DNA of 64,000 nt from Kitasatospora sp. MAP5-34 (GCF_029894335.1 NZ_JARXZC010000032.1:1-64000); one strand, 5' to 3'; positions 1 to 10,118 are shown, counted from the stretch's first letter. Translations and numbers: made by a program. The notes: generated by a model from the sequence alone, not told the origin.

Positions 1-294
1 ACTGTACTTCGATGGCCTTGCCACGCGGATCTTCACCTTCCTGGATCAACAAGATCCATTGTCAGGTGTGTCCACATCGCGGGGGTCACCTCAGCTGGCC
101 GTCACATGCTGGCAACCCTCGTGCGTGTTCCCGAGATCGACGGGACCTTCCTGGAACTCGAAACCCTGGTCGAGGAGGAAGCCGACGTACCGGCCGCGCT
201 CGAAGCCGTGCGAGGCGTGCTGCATCGCCTGGGCATCGAGGACGACGATCTGACGAACGAGCTGTACACCGATGCGGTCGCTGCCGCGCGCTAG
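1..294 (+). pseudogene. C-terminal remnant of a CYTH-domain (class IV adenylate cyclase-like) protein
   Basis: The last about 60 codons (from 106) read LATLVRVPEIDGTFLELET followed by a helical end finishing LTNELYTDAVAAAR. This is typical of the C-terminus of class IV adenylate cyclase/CYTH proteins of actinomycetes, which hydrolyse or cyclise triphosphates. The frame stays open back to the window edge, but the residues before 106 (rich in His, Cys and Trp) do not look like a CYTH domain. A frameshift or rearrangement upstream is therefore likely. No start codon is visible, and the rest of the gene, if any, lies outside the window. Confidence 0.45.
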
Positions 295-507
295 TCCAAG
301 GCCAGCACGGTCCACGCCCCTGGAACTGGACGGCCGTAGGTTGAGAATTCGCTGTGCGGCGAAAGCCTCGGCCACTGCGCGTGTTCGACAACACGGTTTC
401 TACGCAAGCAAACTGACGACCTTATAGTCTGATCATGATTGCTTTCCCGTGTCCTCGGCGGGGCGACGTGGTCTGTGCTACGTTCCGTATTCCAACCGAA
501 CATAGGT

Positions 508-538
508 GACCCCGGCAGTGCTGGAACACTCCGGGGTC
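508..538. promoter_or_regulatory. 8-bp inverted repeat before the DNA-binding protein gene
   Basis: GACCCCGG at 508-515 is repeated inverted as CCGGGGTC at 531-538 with a 15-nt loop, about 25 nt before the ATG at 563. It could be an operator or a leader hairpin. The remaining DNA between 295 and 507 holds no gene that I can support. Confidence 0.35.
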
Positions 539-562
539 CGGCAACAGGAGTTAGAGCTCCCA

Positions 563-1494
563 ATGCGTGTACATCGTAGCGCTCACGCGCGCAGTTTCAC
601 CGTGCTGCCCAACGGCCTGTTGCAGGACCGTCGGCTCAGCTACACGGCCCGTGGCCTGCTGGTCGACCTCCTCTCGCGCCCGGACGGCTGGCGCGAGGAC
701 GGGCGGGCGATGGCGGACTCCAGTCCGCAGGGGCGAGGGGCGATCCGCAGGGCCCTGAAGGAGCTGACCGAGGCCGGGTACTACCAGGTCATGAAGGTGC
801 GGTTGAAGGACGGGACGATCCGTTCCGAGGCCCACGTATTCGACGCCCCGCAGCGGCCGGACCTTCCGGGGGTTCCCATCCGGTCTCCGGTCAGGCAAAG
901 GCCGGCCCGGCTGACGGCCCTCTTGTAAAGGACCGGGTCAAAGACCCCTCCTTCCCCGCCGACCAGGTCGACGAGCAGTCGGCCGATGCCGATGCCGACG
1001 ACCAGGAACCTCCGGCAGTGTCGGACGAGCAGGCCCGAGCGGCGATGCTGACGCTGTTCCGGGTGATCAAGCCGGAGCCGCGCCTGCGCCTGGGCGAGGC
1101 CGAGGCGATGGAGCTGGCGCCGCTGGTCGCGCAGTGGCTGGAACGCGGCAGCACACCGGCCGAACTCGCCCAGGCCCTGCTGCCCGGCCTACCCGCGACC
1201 GTCCACTCCCCGGTCGGGGTGCTCCGCAACCGGCTGCGGCGCAAGATGCCGCCCGTCCATGCCCCCGAGCAGCCCGCCGCCGCGCCCGCTTACGCCGATT
1301 GCGCCAAGTGCCACGACCCGGTCCCGCAGCCGGGCATCTGCCGCCCGTGTGCCGGCCTCGGAGCCCGAACGATCGCGGTCGGCGGCGGCGCCGCAGCGAC
1401 CCTTGGCGGGGCCGCACTTGCCCGGGAAGCGCTGAACGCCACCAAGGCCAGTCTGCGCATCGGCCGGATCGCGAGTCTCGCCGCCGCGATGTAG
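563..1494 (+). pseudogene. Streptomyces helix-turn-helix protein with C-terminal zinc ribbon, broken by a frameshift
   Basis: The start at 563 has AGGAG 12 nt upstream. The first part (563 to about 890) encodes a winged-helix-like module: RSFTVLPNGLLQDRRLSYTA, then SSPQGRGAIRRALKELTEAG and a beta hairpin. Frame 2 then stops at 926-928. Frame 1 is open through the same stretch and continues the protein (AKAGPADGPLVKD onwards) to 1494, including a CxxC...CxxC zinc ribbon (CAKCHDPVPQPGICRPC). A single indel near 885-900 would restore one protein of about 310 residues. It is either a true pseudogene or a sequencing error. The family is common in Streptomyces, often in several copies, and its function is unknown. 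Confidence 0.6.
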
Positions 1495-1529
1495 GTGATT
1501 TGCGATTTGCCCGAAATGGCAAGGGGTGG

Positions 1530-2006
1530 TCAGGCGTTGTCCCAGACGCGCCAGAGTTCTTCCGTCGACGGACGCGTCAGGTCCGAGGTGTTCAACCTCG
1601 TCAGCAGTAGGGCCAATCGTCTGAAGACCATCACGGACGAGCCGGCTTCGCCGGAGACCGCAGCAGTGATGTGCAGCCCGGTGTAGGTCTGTGCGACGAC
1701 CTCTGCGATCGCCTGCTGGTACTCGGCTTGCAAGTGCCCCAGCGTGAGGTGATCATCCTCCACCGGGGGGATCACGGCACCGGGTTGGCTGGGGAGCGGG
1801 TTGAAAGTGGCCCGTGGCTCACCTTTTGGGTGGAGGTAGGAGGCCGCAAGAAGACCGTACGAGGACGGCTGCCCCAGGAGGCCCCGGTACTCCACACCGA
1901 CACTGGTGGCGCCCAGACCGACGGGACCGTCATCACCGGTCCAGATGGTGAGCTGTGAATGCGGCCCACGCTGCTCAACTCGTTGCATGTCGTGTCTGTC
2001 CTCCAT
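1530..2006 (-). CDS. hypothetical protein
   Basis: A 158-residue reading frame on the minus strand, read from the ATG at 2006 (MEDRHDMQRV). I do not recognise a family. The composition is protein-like: a central stretch with SVGVEYRGLLGQPSSYGLLA, then an amphipathic helical C-terminus (HLQAEYQQAIAEVVAQTYTG, RRLALLLTRLNTSD) ending in WRVWDNA. The frame is open further upstream to 2246, but that part overlaps the metB start and is Arg/Pro-rich, so the internal ATG is preferred. It is divergent from metB and convergent with the broken helix-turn-helix gene. It may be an orphan accessory gene. Confidence 0.4.
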   Translation of the reverse strand: MEDRHDMQRVEQRGPHSQLTIWTGDDGPVGLGATSVGVEYRGLLGQPSSYGLLAASYLHPKGEPRATFNPLPSQPGAVIPPVEDDHLTLGHLQAEYQQAIAEVVAQTYTGLHITAAVSGEAGSSVMVFRRLALLLTRLNTSDLTRPSTEELWRVWDNA

Positions 2007-2202
2007 GGCGGCGATGCCCGTGGGGCAGGAGTCCCAGTCGGTGGAATGGGTACCCAGCCTGACACCCGTGCCGCCGAGGCCGCAGTAGCCGCCCGGATTC
2101 CGGCGTGGCTCGGTCCGTATGGTCCGGGAAGATCTGACGGACGGTTCCCCGGGTTGGCTGCCGGGCCGCGCTCGGAGCGGGTTCCCGACTAGGCTCAGCG
2201 GT

Positions 2203-3357
2203 ATGACCGAGCACCAGCTTCCCCAGGGCTTCGAGACTCTCGCCATCCACGCGGGTCAGGAAGCAGACCCCCAGACCGGGGCCGTCGTCACGCCGATCTA
2301 CCAGGTGTCCACCTACAAGCAGGACGGGGTGGGCGGCCTCCGGAACGGGTACGAGTACAGCCGTTCCGCCAACCCCACCCGCACCGCGCTGGAGGAGTGC
2401 CTCGCCGCGCTCGAGGGCGGCGCCCGTGGCCTGGCCTTCGCCTCCGGCCTCGCCGCCGAGGACACCCTGCTGCGTACCGTCCTCAAGCCGGGCGACCACA
2501 TCATCATCCCGAACGACGCCTACGGCGGTACCTTCCGGCTGTTCGCCAAGGTACTGACCCGTTGGGGCGTGGAGTTCTCCGTCGCCAACATGCAGGACCT
2601 GGCGACCGTCCGGGCCGCGCTGCGCCCGAACACCCGTGCGGTGTGGGTCGAGACGCCGTCCAATCCGCTGCTCGGCATCGCCGACATCGCGGGCCTGGCC
2701 GAGATCGCGCACAGCAGTGACGCCCTGCTGGTGGTGGACAACACCTTCGCCAGCCCGTACCTGCAGCAGCCGCTCTCGCTCGGCGGGGACGTGGTGGTCC
2801 ACTCGACCACCAAGTACATGGGCGGGCACTCCGACGTGGTCGGCGGCGCGCTGGTCGCGGCAGACGCCGGGCTCGGTGAGGAGATCGCGTACCACCAGAA
2901 CGCGATGGGCGCGGTCTCCGGCCCGTTCGACGCCTGGCTGGTGATGCGTGGCATCAAGACGCTGGCCGTCCGGATGGACCGGCACTGCTCCAACGCCGAG
3001 AAGGTCGTCGAGCTGCTCACCGCGCACCCGAAGGTCAGCGAGGTGCTCTACCCGGGGCTGCCCTCGCACCCGGGCCACGACATCGCCGCCAAGCAGATGA
3101 AGGCGTTCGGCGGCATGGTCTCGTTCCGAGTCGCGGCGGGTGAGCAGGCGGCGGTCGAGGTCTGCAACCGAGCCAAGCTGTTCACGCTCGGCGAGTCGCT
3201 CGGTGGTGTGGAGTCGCTGATCGAGCACCCCGGCCGGATGACGCACGCCTCGGTGGTCGGTTCGGCCCTCGAGGTGCCGTCCGACCTGGTCCGCGTGTCG
3301 GTCGGCATCGAGCAGATCGACGACCTGCTGGCCGACCTCCAGCAGGCGCTCGGCTAG
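2203..3357 (+). CDS. metB: cystathionine gamma-synthase/lyase (Cys/Met metabolism PLP enzyme)
   Basis: This PLP enzyme joins an activated homoserine ester to cysteine, or works in the reverse transsulfuration direction, in the cytoplasm. The 384-residue protein has the normal length. It begins MTEHQLPQGFETLAIHAGQE, with the family's N-terminal HAGQ, YSRSANPT substrate/PLP segment, SGLAAED loop and the PLP lysine in STTKYMGGHSD (about K204). The C-terminus has the family SLGGVESLIEHP segment. An upstream in-frame start at 2119 would add 28 unconserved residues, so the ATG at 2203 is chosen. A strong hairpin follows. Whether the main activity is synthase or lyase cannot be decided from sequence. 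Confidence 0.93.
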   Translation: MTEHQLPQGFETLAIHAGQEADPQTGAVVTPIYQVSTYKQDGVGGLRNGYEYSRSANPTRTALEECLAALEGGARGLAFASGLAAEDTLLRTVLKPGDHIIIPNDAYGGTFRLFAKVLTRWGVEFSVANMQDLATVRAALRPNTRAVWVETPSNPLLGIADIAGLAEIAHSSDALLVVDNTFASPYLQQPLSLGGDVVVHSTTKYMGGHSDVVGGALVAADAGLGEEIAYHQNAMGAVSGPFDAWLVMRGIKTLAVRMDRHCSNAEKVVELLTAHPKVSEVLYPGLPSHPGHDIAAKQMKAFGGMVSFRVAAGEQAAVEVCNRAKLFTLGESLGGVESLIEHPGRMTHASVVGSALEVPSDLVRVSVGIEQIDDLLADLQQALG

Positions 3358-3370
3358 GAGTGACCACGAC

Positions 3371-3403
3371 AGGGGGGCGCGGGGCAGAGCCCCGCGCCCC
3401 CCT
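3371..3403. terminator. perfect 15-bp stem terminator after metB
   Basis: AGGGGGGCGCGGGGC (3371-3385) and its exact reverse complement (3389-3403) are separated by a 3-nt loop. There is no T-run, as is usual for actinomycete terminators. It lies between metB and the threonine dehydratase gene. Confidence 0.8.
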
Positions 3404-3450
3404 GCGCGTACGTACGGCAGTGAGCCGGATCACCGCCGTAGGCTGACGCC

Positions 3451-4662
<1,212 letters not shown>

Positions 4663-4700
4663 GCCGCCGGTGAACGTCCCCGCTGCGGCTGCGGCCTTGA

Positions 4701-4714
4701 CGCGATATGTCGCG
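4701..4714. promoter_or_regulatory. palindrome upstream of the DrrAB-like exporter genes
   Basis: CGCGATATGTCGCG is a 14-bp near-perfect palindrome directly after TTGA (4697-4700), about 85 nt before the exporter ATG. Palindromes of this type are common operators for PadR/TetR-like repressors of drug exporters. No regulator gene is adjacent here, so this is a suggestion only. Confidence 0.35.
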
Positions 4715-4797
4715 AGGTGGCCATCCGTAGCGCGGACACCTCTCCCCGGTCACAGTGGACGTAGTCAGTCCTATCGTCGGAGAGATGAGGCAGGCTC

Positions 4798-5817
4798 ATG
4801 GCGCCAGCCATCCAAGCCCAGAACCTGGTCAAGACCTTCGGGGACGTACGAGCCCTCGACGGCGTCAGCCTCGATGTCCCCGAAGGCACGGTGCTCGGGT
4901 TGCTCGGCCCCAATGGCGCCGGCAAGACGACGACCGTACGGGTGCTCACCACCCTGCTCCGCCCGGACTCCGGCCGGGCCGTCGTCGCCGGGGTGGACGT
5001 GCTCAAACACCCCAACCAGGTGCGCAGCCTGATCGGCCTCTCCGGCCAGTACGCCGCCGTGGACGAGTATCTGACGGGCCGTGAGAACCTGCAGATGGTC
5101 GGCGAGCTCTACCAGATGAGCAGCCGCGACGCGAAGGCCCGCGCGTTGGAGCTGCTGGAGTGGTTCAACCTCAGCGAGGCGATGGACCGCACCGCCAAGA
5201 CGTACTCCGGCGGCATGCGCCGTCGGCTCGACCTGGCGGCCGCACTCGTCGTCCGGCCGCCGGTGATGTTCCTGGACGAGCCGACCACCGGCCTCGACCC
5301 GCGCAACCGGCTCGCGCTCTGGGGGGTCATCGAGACCCTGGTCGACCAGGGCACCACCCTGCTGCTCACCACCCAGTACCTGGAGGAGGCCGACCGCCTC
5401 GCGCACGACATCGCGGTGGTCGACCACGGCAGGGTGATCGCCCGGGGCACCGCCGACCAGCTCAAGGCCCAGATCGGCGGCGAGCGGGTCGAGGTGGTGG
5501 TCCACCAGCGTGAGGACGTCAGCGAGGCGCTCGCCGCCCTCGCCCCGTACGCCAAGGGCGATCCGGACGTCGAGAAGAACACCCGAAAGATCACCGTCCC
5601 GGTCAGCGGCGGTGCCAAGGTGCTCGCCGACGTGATCCGCGAGCTCGACGCCCGGTCGATCGAGATCGACGACATCGGGCTGCGCCGCCCGACCCTGGAC
5701 GACGTGTTCCTCTCGCTCACCGGGCACGCCACTATCGCCGAGCAGAACGGTGACCGGAACACCGACGAGACCGGCCGGCCCGCCAAGGGGCGCAAGAGCC
5801 ACGGCAAGGAGGTTTGA
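4798..5817 (+). CDS. ABC transporter ATP-binding protein, DrrA (daunorubicin resistance) family
   Basis: This is the cytoplasmic ATPase of an ABC-2 type drug or lipid exporter. Walker A is GPNGAGKTT (37-45), the signature is YSGGMRRRLDLA (about 137-148) and Walker B is VMFLDEPTTGLDP (about 156-168), followed by the H-loop region LLLTTQYLEEAD. The C-terminal third has the DrrA-type regulatory domain ending in LRRPTLDDVFLSLTGH. The length, 339 residues, is normal for the family. The next gene starts directly after its stop (TTTGAGATG), so the two form one exporter operon. The substrate is unknown, and the genes probably belong to the core locus rather than to the distant biosynthetic cluster. 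Confidence 0.92.
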   Translation: MAPAIQAQNLVKTFGDVRALDGVSLDVPEGTVLGLLGPNGAGKTTTVRVLTTLLRPDSGRAVVAGVDVLKHPNQVRSLIGLSGQYAAVDEYLTGRENLQMVGELYQMSSRDAKARALELLEWFNLSEAMDRTAKTYSGGMRRRLDLAAALVVRPPVMFLDEPTTGLDPRNRLALWGVIETLVDQGTTLLLTTQYLEEADRLAHDIAVVDHGRVIARGTADQLKAQIGGERVEVVVHQREDVSEALAALAPYAKGDPDVEKNTRKITVPVSGGAKVLADVIRELDARSIEIDDIGLRRPTLDDVFLSLTGHATIAEQNGDRNTDETGRPAKGRKSHGKEV

Positions 5818-5818
5818 G

Positions 5819-6682
5819 ATGTCGACCAGCACTGCCACCGAGCACGCGATCGGCGCGGCCGTCCCCAGGCAGCGCCACGGCATTTCCGCCATGGCACACG
5901 ACTCCTGGGTCGTCGCCAAGCGCAATTTGCGCAGAATGACCCGAATACCCGAAATCGTGGTCTTCGGCCTCATGCAGCCGGTCATGTTCGTGCTGCTGTT
6001 CTCGTTCGTCATGGGCGGCGCGATCCAGATCCCCGGGACGCAGGCCAGTTCCTCGGCGTACACCCAGTTCCTGATGGCGGGCATCTTCGCCCAGACGGTG
6101 ACCTTCGCCGTCGCCGGAGCCTCCGCCGGTGTCGCGGAGGACATGACCAAGGGGCTGGTGGACCGGTTCCGCTCGCTGCCGATGACCCGTTCGGCGGTAC
6201 TGGTCGGCCGCACCGTGGCCGACCTCGTCCAGACCGCGTTCACCCTGCTGGTGCTCGCCATGGTCGCGCTGCTGGTCGGCTGGCGGATCCACGAGGGCGT
6301 CCTGAAGGCGCTCGGCGCGTTCGCGCTGCTGCTCCTGCTGGGTTACGCCTTCTCCTGGATCGGCGCGCTGATCGGCCTGTCGGTGCGGAGCCCGGAGGCG
6401 GCCACCTCGGCCGGTCTGATCTGGCTCTTCCCGCTGACCTTCATCTCCAACGCTTTCGTACCGATCAGCAGCATGCCGGGCTGGCTGCAGCCGATCGCGT
6501 ACTGGAACCCCTTCAGCGCGACCGTCCAGGCCTGCCGCGACCTCTTCGGCAACCAGGTCGGCCCGGTGGACCATGCGTGGCCGATGCAGCACGCTTCGCT
6601 GGTGTCGGTGGGGTGGTCGCTGATCATCATGGCGGTGTTCTCGTGGCTGTCCGTGCGGAAATACCGCTCGGCGGTGGGGTAG
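5819..6682 (+). CDS. ABC-2 type permease, DrrB family
   Basis: This is the membrane subunit that pairs with the preceding ATPase. The 287-residue protein has about six membrane spans, for example VFGLMQPVMFVLLFSFVMGG, the FTLLVLAMVALLVGW segment, ALLLLLGYAFSWIGALIGL, and the family motif near the end (PGWLQPIAYWNPFSATVQAC). The ATG at 5819 overlaps the tail of the drrA-like stop region; the ORF is open 23 codons further upstream, but those residues do not resemble a permease. It ends before a large imperfect palindrome. Confidence 0.9.
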   Translation: MSTSTATEHAIGAAVPRQRHGISAMAHDSWVVAKRNLRRMTRIPEIVVFGLMQPVMFVLLFSFVMGGAIQIPGTQASSSAYTQFLMAGIFAQTVTFAVAGASAGVAEDMTKGLVDRFRSLPMTRSAVLVGRTVADLVQTAFTLLVLAMVALLVGWRIHEGVLKALGAFALLLLLGYAFSWIGALIGLSVRSPEAATSAGLIWLFPLTFISNAFVPISSMPGWLQPIAYWNPFSATVQACRDLFGNQVGPVDHAWPMQHASLVSVGWSLIIMAVFSWLSVRKYRSAVG

Positions 6683-6709
6683 CCCTGCCGGGGTCGGCCA
6701 GTTGCACGA

Positions 6710-6787
6710 CAGGGGCGCGGTGAGCTGAGCGATGCGGAAGGCTGCGGGCTTGCTGCCTTCCGTTTCGCGCAGTTCCCCGCGCCCCTG
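6710..6787. repeat. intergenic palindromic repeat, copy 1 (probable bidirectional terminator)
   Basis: The outer arms start CAGGGGCGCGG (6710) and end CCGCGCCCCTG (6787), and an inner hairpin is formed by CGGAAGGC/GCCTTCCG (6735-6762). It sits between the convergent exporter operon and greA. A second member of the same family lies at 25052-25130, sharing GGAAGGCTGCGGG and CGCAGTTCCCCGCGCCCCT. Such elements are abundant between streptomycete genes. Confidence 0.7.
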
Positions 6788-6802
6788 GCGAAGAAAGTGT
6801 GC

Positions 6803-7300
6803 TCAGCCCTCGTAGGGCTTGACCTCGGTGATCGTGACGCTGGCCTTCTTGCCGTTCGGCAGCTCGTAGGTCGCGTCCTCGCCGATCTTCTTGCCGTCGA
6901 TGGCGCGGCCGAGCGGCGACTGCGGCGAGTAGATGGCGAGCGTGCCGTCGGCCGCCTCGCGGGAGCCGAGCAGGAACTCCATGGTGTCGTCCGGGTCGCC
7001 GTCGAAGGCGACCGTGACGACCATGCCGGGGGCGACAATGCCGGTGTCGGTGGGTGCCTCGCCGACCTTGGCGCGCTCCAGGAGCTGCTTCAGCTGGCGG
7101 ACGCGCAGCTCCTGCTTGCCCTGCTCCTCGCGGGCCGCGTGGTAGCCGGCGTTCTCCTTGAGGTCGCCCTCTTCGCGCGCGGCCTCGATCTTCTGGACGA
7201 TCTCGGCGCGGGCAGGGCCCTCCAGGTGCGCCAGCTCGGCCTTGAGCTGGTCAAAGCCGGACTGAGTGAGCCAGGTCACGTTCTCGCTGGTCTGGGTCAC
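6803..7300 (-). CDS. greA: transcription elongation factor GreA
   Basis: GreA rescues backtracked RNA polymerase by stimulating transcript cleavage. The 165-residue protein has the N-terminal coiled coil (WLTQSGFDQLKAELAHL to LRVRQLKQLLERA) and the C-terminal FKBP-like domain ending LPNGKKASVTITEVKPYEG. The conserved start of the family, MTQTSENVTWLTQ, fixes the ATG at 7300. It is monocistronic on the minus strand and ends against the palindromic repeat. The 309 nt upstream (7301-7609) hold only its promoter region and nothing else that I can identify. Confidence 0.95.
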   Translation of the reverse strand: MTQTSENVTWLTQSGFDQLKAELAHLEGPARAEIVQKIEAAREEGDLKENAGYHAAREEQGKQELRVRQLKQLLERAKVGEAPTDTGIVAPGMVVTVAFDGDPDDTMEFLLGSREAADGTLAIYSPQSPLGRAIDGKKIGEDATYELPNGKKASVTITEVKPYEG

Positions 7301-7609
7301 AGGGGTGCTCCTCGTCGGTACTGGGCAGTGCTGAGGGTGGATCGTCAGCAGATGGCGATAATTCGGCGTATCTACAAATCAGCGCCCGCTCCCGGGCCGT
7401 CCGGCTCAGAAGGGGCGAAACCCCGAGCCTAACAATTTCCGGCTCCGAGTGGGAGGGGCGTGCGCGGGCGGTCGGGGGAACCACCGGGTCGCGGTTCCCG
7501 TTCCCCCGATCGAGTATGCACTTGCTCGACGGTCGGACGACGAGTGCCGCTCGGGCGGCGCGGTCCGGCCGGGCCGGAATGCTGCTGCTCGGAGCGGAGC
7601 GGAGTGCCG

Positions 7610-8047
7610 CTACTTGGCGGGCGTGCAGCCCATCAGCTCCGCCGTGGTGCCACGGGAGGTCGTCTTGAGGGTCAGTATCCGGTCGTAGCTGGTGCCGGCG
7701 GCCGGTACCGGGAAGTCGGAGAGGCCGACCACCGAGGCGTCGGGGGCCTGCGAACGGATGGTGCAGACGCCGGCTGTGCCGTCGGTCTTGCTCACCGACA
7801 GGTGTACCTGCATCGCGGTGTCCGAGACCGCCTCGAAGGCGAGCACAGAGCCGTTCATCCGGGTCTCGCGTACGAGGTAGGAGCCGCCCAGCCAGACGAT
7901 CAGCCCCAGGCAGACGACACCGCAGACCGCGCCGACCACCTTCAGCCGGCGGTCCGCGTCGCGGTCGCTGCGCCGGCCGTAGCGGCCTTCGGGCAGCCCG
8001 GGCGCGGCGGGGGCGGTCGCGGGGGAGGACGTAGTACCGGAGTCCAT
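7610..8047 (-). CDS. DUF4307 domain membrane protein
   Basis: A 145-residue protein with a Pro/Ala-rich cytoplasmic start, one membrane helix (VVGAVCGVVCLGLIVWLGGS, about 37-57) and an extracytoplasmic beta-rich domain containing two cysteines (GVCTIRSQAPDAS and LMGCTPAK). Actinomycete DUF4307 proteins are typically encoded beside mca, as here, and their function is not known. It is divergent from mca, and the roughly 150-nt gap probably carries both promoters. Confidence 0.88.
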   Translation of the reverse strand: MDSGTTSSPATAPAAPGLPEGRYGRRSDRDADRRLKVVGAVCGVVCLGLIVWLGGSYLVRETRMNGSVLAFEAVSDTAMQVHLSVSKTDGTAGVCTIRSQAPDASVVGLSDFPVPAAGTSYDRILTLKTTSRGTTAELMGCTPAK

Positions 8048-8198
8048 GGTGCGCTCAGTCCTTTCGCCGAGGGGCTGTCGGCCGGCAGAGGGAATGTACT
8101 GGCCCTTCGGTCAGTCACTATAGGAGGGGCACGTCCGCGCCGAAGGCAGCGGGGGAGTCGGCCCGACGAACCGGACATTCCCGGAAGGAAACCAGGCG

Positions 8199-9083
8199 TT
8201 GACTGAGCAGTTGCGACTGATGGCGGTACATGCCCACCCGGACGACGAGTCCAGCAAGGGCGCGGCCACGATGGCCATGTACATCGACCAGGGTGTGGAT
8301 GTCCTGGTCGCCACCTGTACCGGCGGGGAGCGGGGTTCGATCCTGAACCCGAAGCTGCAGGGGGACCCGTGGGTGGAGGAGAACATCCACGAGGTGCGCC
8401 GCAAGGAGATGGACGCCGCCCGGGAGATCCTGGGCGTCAAGCAGGCGTGGTTGGGCTTCGTGGACTCGGGTCTGCCCGAGGGTGACCCGCTGCCGCCGCT
8501 GCCGGAGGGGTGCTTCGCACTGGAGGACGTGGCCGTGGCCGCGGGCCCGTTGGTGAAGCTGATCCGCGAGTTCCGTCCGCACGTCATCACGACGTACGAC
8601 GAGAACGGCGGCTACCCGCACCCGGACCACATCATGACTCACAAGATCAGCATGCTGGCGTTCGACGCCGCAGGTGACCCGGACGCCTACCCGGAGCTCG
8701 GCGACCCCTGGCAGCCGTCCAAGCTCTACTACAACCACGGCTTCCCGATGGGGCGCATCCGTGCCCTGCACGCCTACCTCACCGAACACGGGCAGGACTC
8801 CCCGTACGGCGAGTGGATCGCGGGCTGGGAGAAGAGCGGCCGCACCGAGCGCGAGATCACCACCCGGGTGGAGTGCGCCGACTGGTTCCCCACCCGGGAC
8901 AAGGCGCTGATCGCGCACGCCACCCAGATCGACCCGGACGGCCCGTGGTTCCGCGTCCCGTTGGACGTCCAGCGCGACGTCTGGCCGACCGAGGACTACG
9001 AGCTGGCCCGCTCGCTGATCGACACCGACCTGCCCGAGGACGACCTCTTCGCGGGCCTGCGCGTGTCGACCCGTACGGCCTGA
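8199..9083 (+). CDS. mca: mycothiol conjugate amidase Mca
   Basis: Mca is a zinc amidase that cleaves mycothiol S-conjugates of electrophiles and drugs, releasing a mercapturic acid for export. It belongs to the PIG-L/LmbE superfamily. The zinc motif HPDDE is at residues 13-17 and the third ligand region YPHPDH is near 142-147. The length (294) and C-terminus match Mca rather than the deacetylase MshB. A TTG start at 8199 fits the family N-terminus (MTEQLRLMAVHAHPDD) and has GGAAGG just upstream. The gene also marks the host as a mycothiol-producing actinomycete. Confidence 0.93.
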   Translation: MTEQLRLMAVHAHPDDESSKGAATMAMYIDQGVDVLVATCTGGERGSILNPKLQGDPWVEENIHEVRRKEMDAAREILGVKQAWLGFVDSGLPEGDPLPPLPEGCFALEDVAVAAGPLVKLIREFRPHVITTYDENGGYPHPDHIMTHKISMLAFDAAGDPDAYPELGDPWQPSKLYYNHGFPMGRIRALHAYLTEHGQDSPYGEWIAGWEKSGRTEREITTRVECADWFPTRDKALIAHATQIDPDGPWFRVPLDVQRDVWPTEDYELARSLIDTDLPEDDLFAGLRVSTRTA

Positions 9084-9144
9084 TCAACCCGACCCGCGGT
9101 ACCCCGGTGACCCGGCCCGAGTAAGGCCGGGTCACCATGGAGAG

Positions 9145-9336
9145 ATGAGCACCCCCGTGAACCTCACCCACCTCGCCGCCGGCCTCGCGCTGGACGACAA
9201 CAAGGTGACCCCCGGCCTGTTGGGCTTCGTGGTCTTCGCCGCTCTCGGCCTCGCCACCTGGTTCCTGGTCAAGTCGATGAACAAGCAGTTCAAGCGGGTC
9301 GACTTCGTCGAGGAGCCCGAGGCTTCGAAGAAGTAG
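9145..9336 (+). CDS. small single-pass membrane protein downstream of mca
   Basis: A 63-residue protein with one hydrophobic helix (GLLGFVVFAALGLATWFLV, about 24-42) followed by a basic then acidic tail (NKQFKRVDFVEEPE). Orthologues of this size follow mca in streptomycetes, typically just before the yyaL/DUF255 gene. Here that gene is about 49 kb away (58784), so this gene is the last core gene before the inserted region. Function unknown. Confidence 0.8.
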   Translation: MSTPVNLTHLAAGLALDDNKVTPGLLGFVVFAALGLATWFLVKSMNKQFKRVDFVEEPEASKK

Positions 9337-9356
9337 CGCCGCCCACCGGGCGGGGT

Positions 9357-10118
9357 TCAGCGGGACAGCCGCCGCCAGAGCGGGCGCGGTACCAGGCGCA
9401 TCGCGGTGGACAGGACGGCGAGCCCGCGCGGCACCCAGACCACGGGTGCGCTGCTCGCCAGGGCCGCCGCGACGGCCGCGCCGACGGCTGCCGTCGTGGT
9501 GGCCGCCGGGGCGGGGGACATACCTGCCGTCATCCGGCCGATCACGAACCCCGGTCGGACCAGCAGCAGCCGTACGCCGCTGCCGTGCAGGGAGTCCGCC
9601 AGCCCCCGGGCGAAGGCGTCGAGCCCGGCCTTGGTCGCGCCGTAGACGAAATTGGCCTTCCGGGGCCGCACGGCCGCCACCGAGGACAGTACGACGATCA
9701 CTCCGCTGCCCTGGGCGCGCAGGTGCCCGGCGACGGCCAGCAGGGTGGTCACCTGACCGGTCAGGTTGGTCTGCACGAGCAACCCGGCCTGGGCCGGGTC
9801 CCGGTCGAGTACCTCCTGGGGGGTGAGGATGCCGGCCGCCGAGATGACCAGGCCGACCGGGCCGGCGGCGAAGATCTCGTCCACGAAGTGCTGGTGGGTG
9901 TCCAGGGCGGTGCCGTCGTACCGGACGGTCTGGACCCGGAACGGGAGCGTCTCGCCGAGCTCGGCCATCCGCCGCTCGTCCCGCCCTGCCAGGATCACCT
10001 CGGTGTCGGGCGGCGCGTCGAGCGAGCGCAGGATTGCCCGGCCGATCTCGCTCGTCCCGCCCAGCAGCAGGATGCGGCCCGGCAAGTCGCTCGCGGTCAT
10101 CTTGGGGTGCTTGGTCAT
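9357..10118 (-). CDS. dprE2: SDR oxidoreductase, DprE2-like (decaprenylphospho-2-keto-pentose reductase)
   Basis: Predicted NAD(P)H-dependent reductase that completes the 2'-epimerisation of decaprenylphosphoryl-ribose to decaprenylphosphoryl-arabinose. It has the Rossmann motif LLLGGTSEIGRAIL, the SDR segment SAAGILTP, catalytic Ser in VVLSSVAAVRPRKAN and YGATK (Tyr/Lys). The 253-residue length fits. The ATG at 10118 overlaps the stop of the upstream DprE1-like gene by four bases, showing translational coupling. The pairing with a DprE1-like oxidase and a UbiA enzyme makes the assignment stronger than the sequence alone. It is the last gene of the four-gene operon. Confidence 0.8.
   Translation of the reverse strand: MTKHPKMTASDLPGRILLLGGTSEIGRAILRSLDAPPDTEVILAGRDERRMAELGETLPFRVQTVRYDGTALDTHQHFVDEIFAAGPVGLVISAAGILTPQEVLDRDPAQAGLLVQTNLTGQVTTLLAVAGHLRAQGSGVIVVLSSVAAVRPRKANFVYGATKAGLDAFARGLADSLHGSGVRLLLVRPGFVIGRMTAGMSPAPAATTTAAVGAAVAAALASSAPVVWVPRGLAVLSTAMRLVPRPLWRRLSR

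Noticed and set aside
1975..3246. Long minus-strand frames opposite metB and many other genes (for example 3430-4608 and 17603-19204)
   Set aside because: They are shadows in GC-rich DNA: Arg/His/Val-rich composition with no family motifs, exactly opposite a conserved gene.
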